NCBI GenBank assembly: GCA_020055645.1
Contig: CM034546.1
Coordinates: 69,440,001-69,504,000, forward strand
Length of the DNA stretch: 64,000 bases
Direction: 5' to 3'
Source of the DNA: Tomocerus qinae
Lineage: Eukaryota; Arthropoda; Collembola; Entomobryomorpha; Tomoceridae
Part shown: piece by piece, positions 59,517-64,000 of the stretch
Position numbering within the stretch: position 1 is the first letter of the stretch
Layout of the letters: each line of letters starts with the position of its first letter
Program-made: the position numbers and the translations under genes
The notes under the pieces: model-generated
What the model saw: the letters and a program-made list of their open reading frames with translations, nothing else
Told to the model about the DNA's origin: nothing
The model's database searches: none

Positions 59517-60534
59517 AAATTGGATCTGCGCGGTGCTAGTTTCTAAAAAAAATTAATTTAAAAAATAACTTAAGCTCTGATATTACTAATTGATTTAATT
59601 TAAGACAAGTATGGGTACTAAGTGTGATTTTTAACTTTAGTTCATAAAACTTAATTTTTTACATTGATTACAAATTGAACCTGGAAGGATTTTTAAAAAC
59701 TACAAATTACTGGTTTCAATAAATTAATTGTGCAAAGCAAATGCTTTTTTCCTTAACATCTACACCTTTATTTATTCACATTTGCACCAAATTGTCACAG
59801 GCACTTATCCTGGTATTAACCCATGGGGGATACACTAAAATATATTTGCCAAGCGAAAAATTTAATGATTTTTAATCCTCTTTAATCTTCTTTGACAAAA
59901 AATCCTAGTCACAAGGTAGCATAAAATATTAGAAAAGGAAAGAAACTACCTTCAAAATAACCATAGACAAAACGTATGAAAAAATATACATTGTTTGCTC
60001 TTTGCTTGTGATAGTTTAATCTATGAAAAATAACAAAATATATCAGTTAGAGACTATAAATAACTGGGAAATATTTGGCTAAGTTGAAAAATAAAATTAT
60101 AAAAGGTTCAAATTTAAAATTTAAATCCAAAGGTCATGTTTTTAATAAAAATTCAAATCCTCACTATTCTTATCCTGGGTAAATATTTAACTTTTAAATG
60201 AAATCCCAATGTCAGGACTATTTTCAACACCAATATGACGTAAATAGAAATCTGGTGTTTATAATTCATGTTTTCGAGAGAAAGTGATATCATTATTATT
60301 ATTATTATTTACAAGATCCGGGTGTAATTATGCTGTGCTGTGTCAAGTTATGGTATGGAATTTGACAACACCAAAACATTATGTAAATGACTTACTGTGT
60401 AGTCCATTCTAAAATGCATAAGATAATATAATGATGGATCCTATTTAATTAAATGACAATGAGCTTGCAATAAAAACACCTGGTTTAATTCATTTCTCTC
60501 AATAATAATTATTGAAGGTCGAATTGGTGTGTAG
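59517..60534. other. Intergenic stretch
   Basis: AT-rich with an ATT microsatellite near 60293. No gene was seen. Confidence 0.45.
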
Positions 60535-60542
60535 TATATAAG
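60535..60542 (+). promoter_or_regulatory. TATA box of the Cys/His-rich peptide gene
   Basis: TATATAAG lies about 30 bases before an initiator-like TCATTA near 60566, and 92 bases before the ATG. Confidence 0.65.
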
Positions 60543-60633
60543 CAGGAGAATATCCATACATACTATCATTAACACCAAGCTTCAGCTCTACTTCAAACTT
60601 TTGCAAACTTTATCGCATTTATACTAAATCAAA

Positions 60634-61223
60634 ATGAAGGCTTTCGTTGCTGTCCTGTTTCTTATCGGCGTCTTGGTATCTGATTCAGTAAGTAATCATT
60701 TTTATAATGTTTAAACAGCAATAAAACTTTTTTCTTTGACATTTTTAGTTTCTTATTTTAATCAATAAGTTTTTATTATTAAAAAAATATTACTAATTAC
60801 CATTTCACTATTGACAACAGGTATGCCATGATTATTTTATCACTTATATTTTTTACTACTTTTAATTAATTATTTTTCCTAATAGAGTTAACTAGAACAT
60901 TGTAAATTGCAAATATTATGAAAACCTATTTCAAACAGCATAAGTAGAAGTGGTTGTTATACATAACTTCTTACTTATTTCAATTCGTGTAACTGATGGG
61001 CCTTCGTCAATTTAATAGCTGAACTATGAACTATTAATATGAAACATAAATTCTGTAGGTGTACGCACAAGTTGATCCTGATTCAACCGTGTCCGAAAGT
61101 GGCAGTGAAGGTGATGTGACTGGCGCACCGGTGGTCATCTTTGAACCATTAGCCCAACTGAAATGTTGTAATCACTGTTGTGGTTGTTGCCACCACCATT
61201 TTGTATCCCCATTCAGTAAATAA
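60634..61223 (+). CDS. Small secreted Cys/His-rich peptide, two exons
   Basis: Exons are 60634-60687 and 61059-61223 (GT-AG, phase 0), 72 residues. The signal peptide MKAFVAVLFLIGVLVSDS is completed by VYA in exon 2. The mature peptide is acidic and Ser-rich at first, then ends in a dense metal-ligand-like cluster, CCNHCCGCCHHHF: six Cys and four His within 13 residues. It has a TATA box, a short 5' untranslated region, and AATAAA overlapping the stop (61219-61224). Possible roles are metal binding, an antimicrobial function or a cuticle component; none is established. Both exons are too short to stand out as long open frames. Confidence 0.75.
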
Positions 61224-61244
61224 ATGTTTGCATATTTACCTTAA

Positions 61245-61513
61245 GGAGGCTCTCCACGGTCCATAGCAACCACATCCAAAAAAATTAATCAGTTTTAGTT
61301 ATCATAAAATGTTGATTTTTTTGCGCCATTTAGAGCAATGATATCAAAAATCCAGATACTCTGGTGTGTTCCTCGATAGTCCAGGATTCCAAAAATTTAA
61401 GTCCCATAAAAATCGGGCTTATCCTTCGGGAGGAATAAAGCCCGATGTAAAACATTTTTTAACACGCATTTAGATAGGCCAGCGTGGTTGCTATGTATGC
61501 GTGGAGAGCCTTC
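61245..61513. mobile_element. piggyBac-type MITE with TTAA target sites
   Basis: TTAA flanks both sides (61241-61244 and 61514-61517), as piggyBac elements require. The termini GGAGGCTCTCCACG and, on the complement, GAAGGCTCTCCACG are followed on both sides by ATAGCAACCAC blocks. It lies 22 bases after the stop codon of the Cys/His-rich peptide gene. Confidence 0.85.
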
Positions 61514-61517
61514 TTAA

Positions 61518-64000
61518 AAGCACATAAAGTACTTTACGGTTTACGTTATAATATTATTATGTAGCAAAATTTAAAGAAAATGTATTGACGGATCTACGTC
61601 TCTGAAATATTAGAAACATTAAAGAAAGATATCATATTTACTGTTTATCCCAATTTACAAAGTTTAAAATCTAAAAAAATCTAAAAGGTTATTTGACATA
61701 ATATTCAAGTATTGCCATAATTGCTGGGCCTTTTTTAAATTATAAAATTAAAATTATATTATTCCTTTTCAAAAAACAAACATTGATTGAGTGTATTGTT
61801 CACGAATTCAGTTCGAGTATGAAATGAAACGTTTTATTATTTGTCCTCTAATTTCACAATTTACTTCGATCCTTAATTCCACCCTTAATTCCACCAAATT
61901 TTGGTATAAATTAGTTCCCACGATTTTGCAAGTACTGCATCCATTTTCATAACCGTTTAAAAGTTATCGGCTTAATTTCAGACAATATTTATTCTAGTTT
62001 CATTATAAATGAGAGTATCTTAATTGACCCATATCCATACATATCTTGCCTGTTGCCTGATAATGTTTGTAGTTGGTAATCTGTAATTATTATGCAAAAA
62101 GGGTCACCAATTCGGTTTTAAAAAATGATGAACATATTTGGAAATTCTGCTTAATATGAAATGTATCTCAGTTGAACAATGATTACTTCCCCAACTTACA
62201 AACGAAAACTTAAAATCAAACAAATTCTGTCATGGCTCATTCAATGATTTTTTTGGAATTTGTACACATGCATGGCCGGCCAGCGAAGACAAATCGTCGT
62301 TAATTACGACGGCGGGCGGGTAAAAAATAACCATAGTATGCAATGCTTACAGTTATTTGTGGAGACTGACAATTAAAGATTAACCAATTGACGTTTTTTT
62401 CATGCTGCAGAAATCAGGCTTGTAATGATATTCAAAATGACTCTCATGGGAACGAATAAGTGTGACAGCATTTGCCCACGTAAAAGTTATTTTCACAGGG
62501 ACAAGAAATGGGACAGCTCTGACCGTCGACTTTTTCGGTTACTATAGTCAGTATTACCGCCATAATAATCTATGGACAAAGTCCACTTTTTGCAGTTAAC
62601 ATCGTAATATTGTAAAGTACGAATTCGTAGTCAGCCCCATAAGAACTTGCCAACGAAAACGAAAAACTCAGTGATCTACTACATAAGATTTGTCCCTATA
62701 TAATTAGTGTGACTAAATGTGTTACTAATTTAACACATTTCAACATCTTATGGGCAGATTTGGTAAAAAAAACTTAATTTTTAGGCCGACGTTTGGAGTT
62801 CGATTCTGTAAGGCACCTCAGGTTGCGTGCTAGTTTGTCTCTGCACATCTGAAAATGTATCCCTGTATGTACAGTCTACTGTATACTATGTGGGACTACA
62901 TAGACTCTCTAACACTGATTCCGTATTATCTGCATGTTTGCATTGGGGGAGAAATCAGCAGAAATTCGGTAACGTTACATACACGTTTGACTCTCTTTCG
63001 TGACGTCACAACTTATATCTATTATGTTTGCACATCGAAGGATGTGTCTATATTCACTGCCCTATGTAGTTATTCAATACGCATTTAGTTTTGCAATGGA
63101 AGTGACAGACGGGCTCTGCTAAGCCTTGAACTGGTCTCTTTGAATAGTTGATAGTCGATTCCAAATATTCATTCTGGCTTGTTAACATTTTCAATTTTGG
63201 TGTTTAATTCATAACTTCAGAATATTATATGATTTTTGTAAACTGCATCATTTGGGGAAAAATTACATAATTATCGAGGAAAAAAGGCCAGATTTGACAG
63301 TATGTCATACCAAGACCACCAAGATCATAAATCGTTTTAGTGTAGTATTTAATACACACAGCAAAACTATTTAAAACTTCCATTGCTACCTTGACACATA
63401 CCAGCAATAAGCATTAATGCTATTGACAACGTAAGTGGGTACACATTACACAAACGTTATTTAAGCTGAATAAAAATGACTAATATAGAGATAGTAGATA
63501 ATCGTGCACCGCAGAGTACGTTATATGCTTACGTAGGCATTAAGTGCGTAATATAATATTTATATGCAACATATTCAACATATTATTACTTCAGTTAAAT
63601 CAACACTGACGATTAGCTTTGTGTCACGTTTATAGTAGCGTTTGTGAAACTGAACCAAAAGCTTTGTATAAACATAATACGCTATTTAATTTTGTTCCTG
63701 AAACATATTTTCTTACTGGCTGAAATAAATATAGTAAATATATAATATTTACAAGCAAAATGTCAATTTTTACGATGTGTTAATCTTGACTCTGATCTGG
63801 ACAGAGGATTCAGTGTTCAATGTAAATTCAGAATTATTTCGAAGCTAAGCTAATACGAATTTCGTCTCAAAACTGTTTCCTGCAAGAAGATCCTACAAAT
63901 AATACTACAAATAGTCGTAAAAAGGTAAGCTTTTAAATCATTGGAGTTAGAGAGATGTAAATGATAGAAGAAGATTTCAGACAGTTATCACGTACAAATC
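61518..64000. other. Intergenic stretch to the window edge
   Basis: No gene was recognised. A short palindrome CGTCGTTAATTACGACG lies near 62294-62310 in a locally GC-richer patch. Open frames of 60-77 codons here lack protein-like features. Confidence 0.45.

Noticed and set aside
62790-62820. tRNA B-box-like GTTCGATTC
   Set aside because: No A box or cloverleaf could be drawn around it.

Overview
The window looks like an arthropod nuclear genome. It is AT-rich, its genes have short GT-AG introns, and it carries ionotropic-receptor-like chemoreceptors, a ZAD-type zinc-finger gene, a lipocalin and small secreted peptides. The density of miniature inverted-repeat elements (MITEs) is high. A springtail or a related hexapod is plausible, but the sequence alone does not fix the species.

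Layout. (1) Positions 1-4799 hold a minus-strand Ty1/copia LTR retrotransposon with a complete 5' LTR, a tRNA primer site, and frame-broken gag and pol. Unusually, an in-frame extension after RNase H encodes a signal peptide and a furin-like basic site, which is an Env-like protein cut by the window edge. (2) Positions 5100-25430 are a tandem array of divergent ionotropic-receptor-like genes. Unit 1 (7360-9507) is intact. Unit 2 (22671-24824) is intact apart from one in-frame TAA. Shared 5' and 3' flanks show segmental duplication, and 5100-5260 looks like the 3' flank of a third, lost unit. A 9.2-kb DNA transposon (10400-19643) with long inverted repeats and a decayed transposase-like gene interrupts unit 1's downstream flank; nested fold-backs and a MITE sit inside it. 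(3) Positions 25557-27276 hold a four-exon lipocalin gene (minus) with a leader exon and TATA box. (4) Positions 29066-32364 hold a four-exon ZAD-C2H2 zinc-finger gene (minus) with MITEs in two introns. (5) Positions 33865-46947 hold a six-exon M28 zinc metallopeptidase gene (minus). It has a 19-nt first coding exon, a 7.4-kb intron, and a 3-kb intron that hosts a plus-strand cysteine-rich secreted peptide gene. (6) Positions 47000-56500 are gene-poor, with two non-autonomous elements that have perfect 8-bp target duplications and a 15-bp minisatellite. (7) Positions 56614-59516 hold an acidic repeat protein gene (plus) containing an 18-bp coding minisatellite. (8) Positions 60535-61223 hold a two-exon gene for a small secreted Cys/His-rich peptide, followed within 25 bases by a piggyBac-type MITE. 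The rest, to 64000, shows no recognisable gene.

The genes do not form one pathway. The region combines a chemosensory receptor cluster, secreted or extracellular proteins and a transcription factor, reshaped by several classes of transposon. Exon structures were built by hand from splice signals and reading phase; transcripts would be needed to confirm them.
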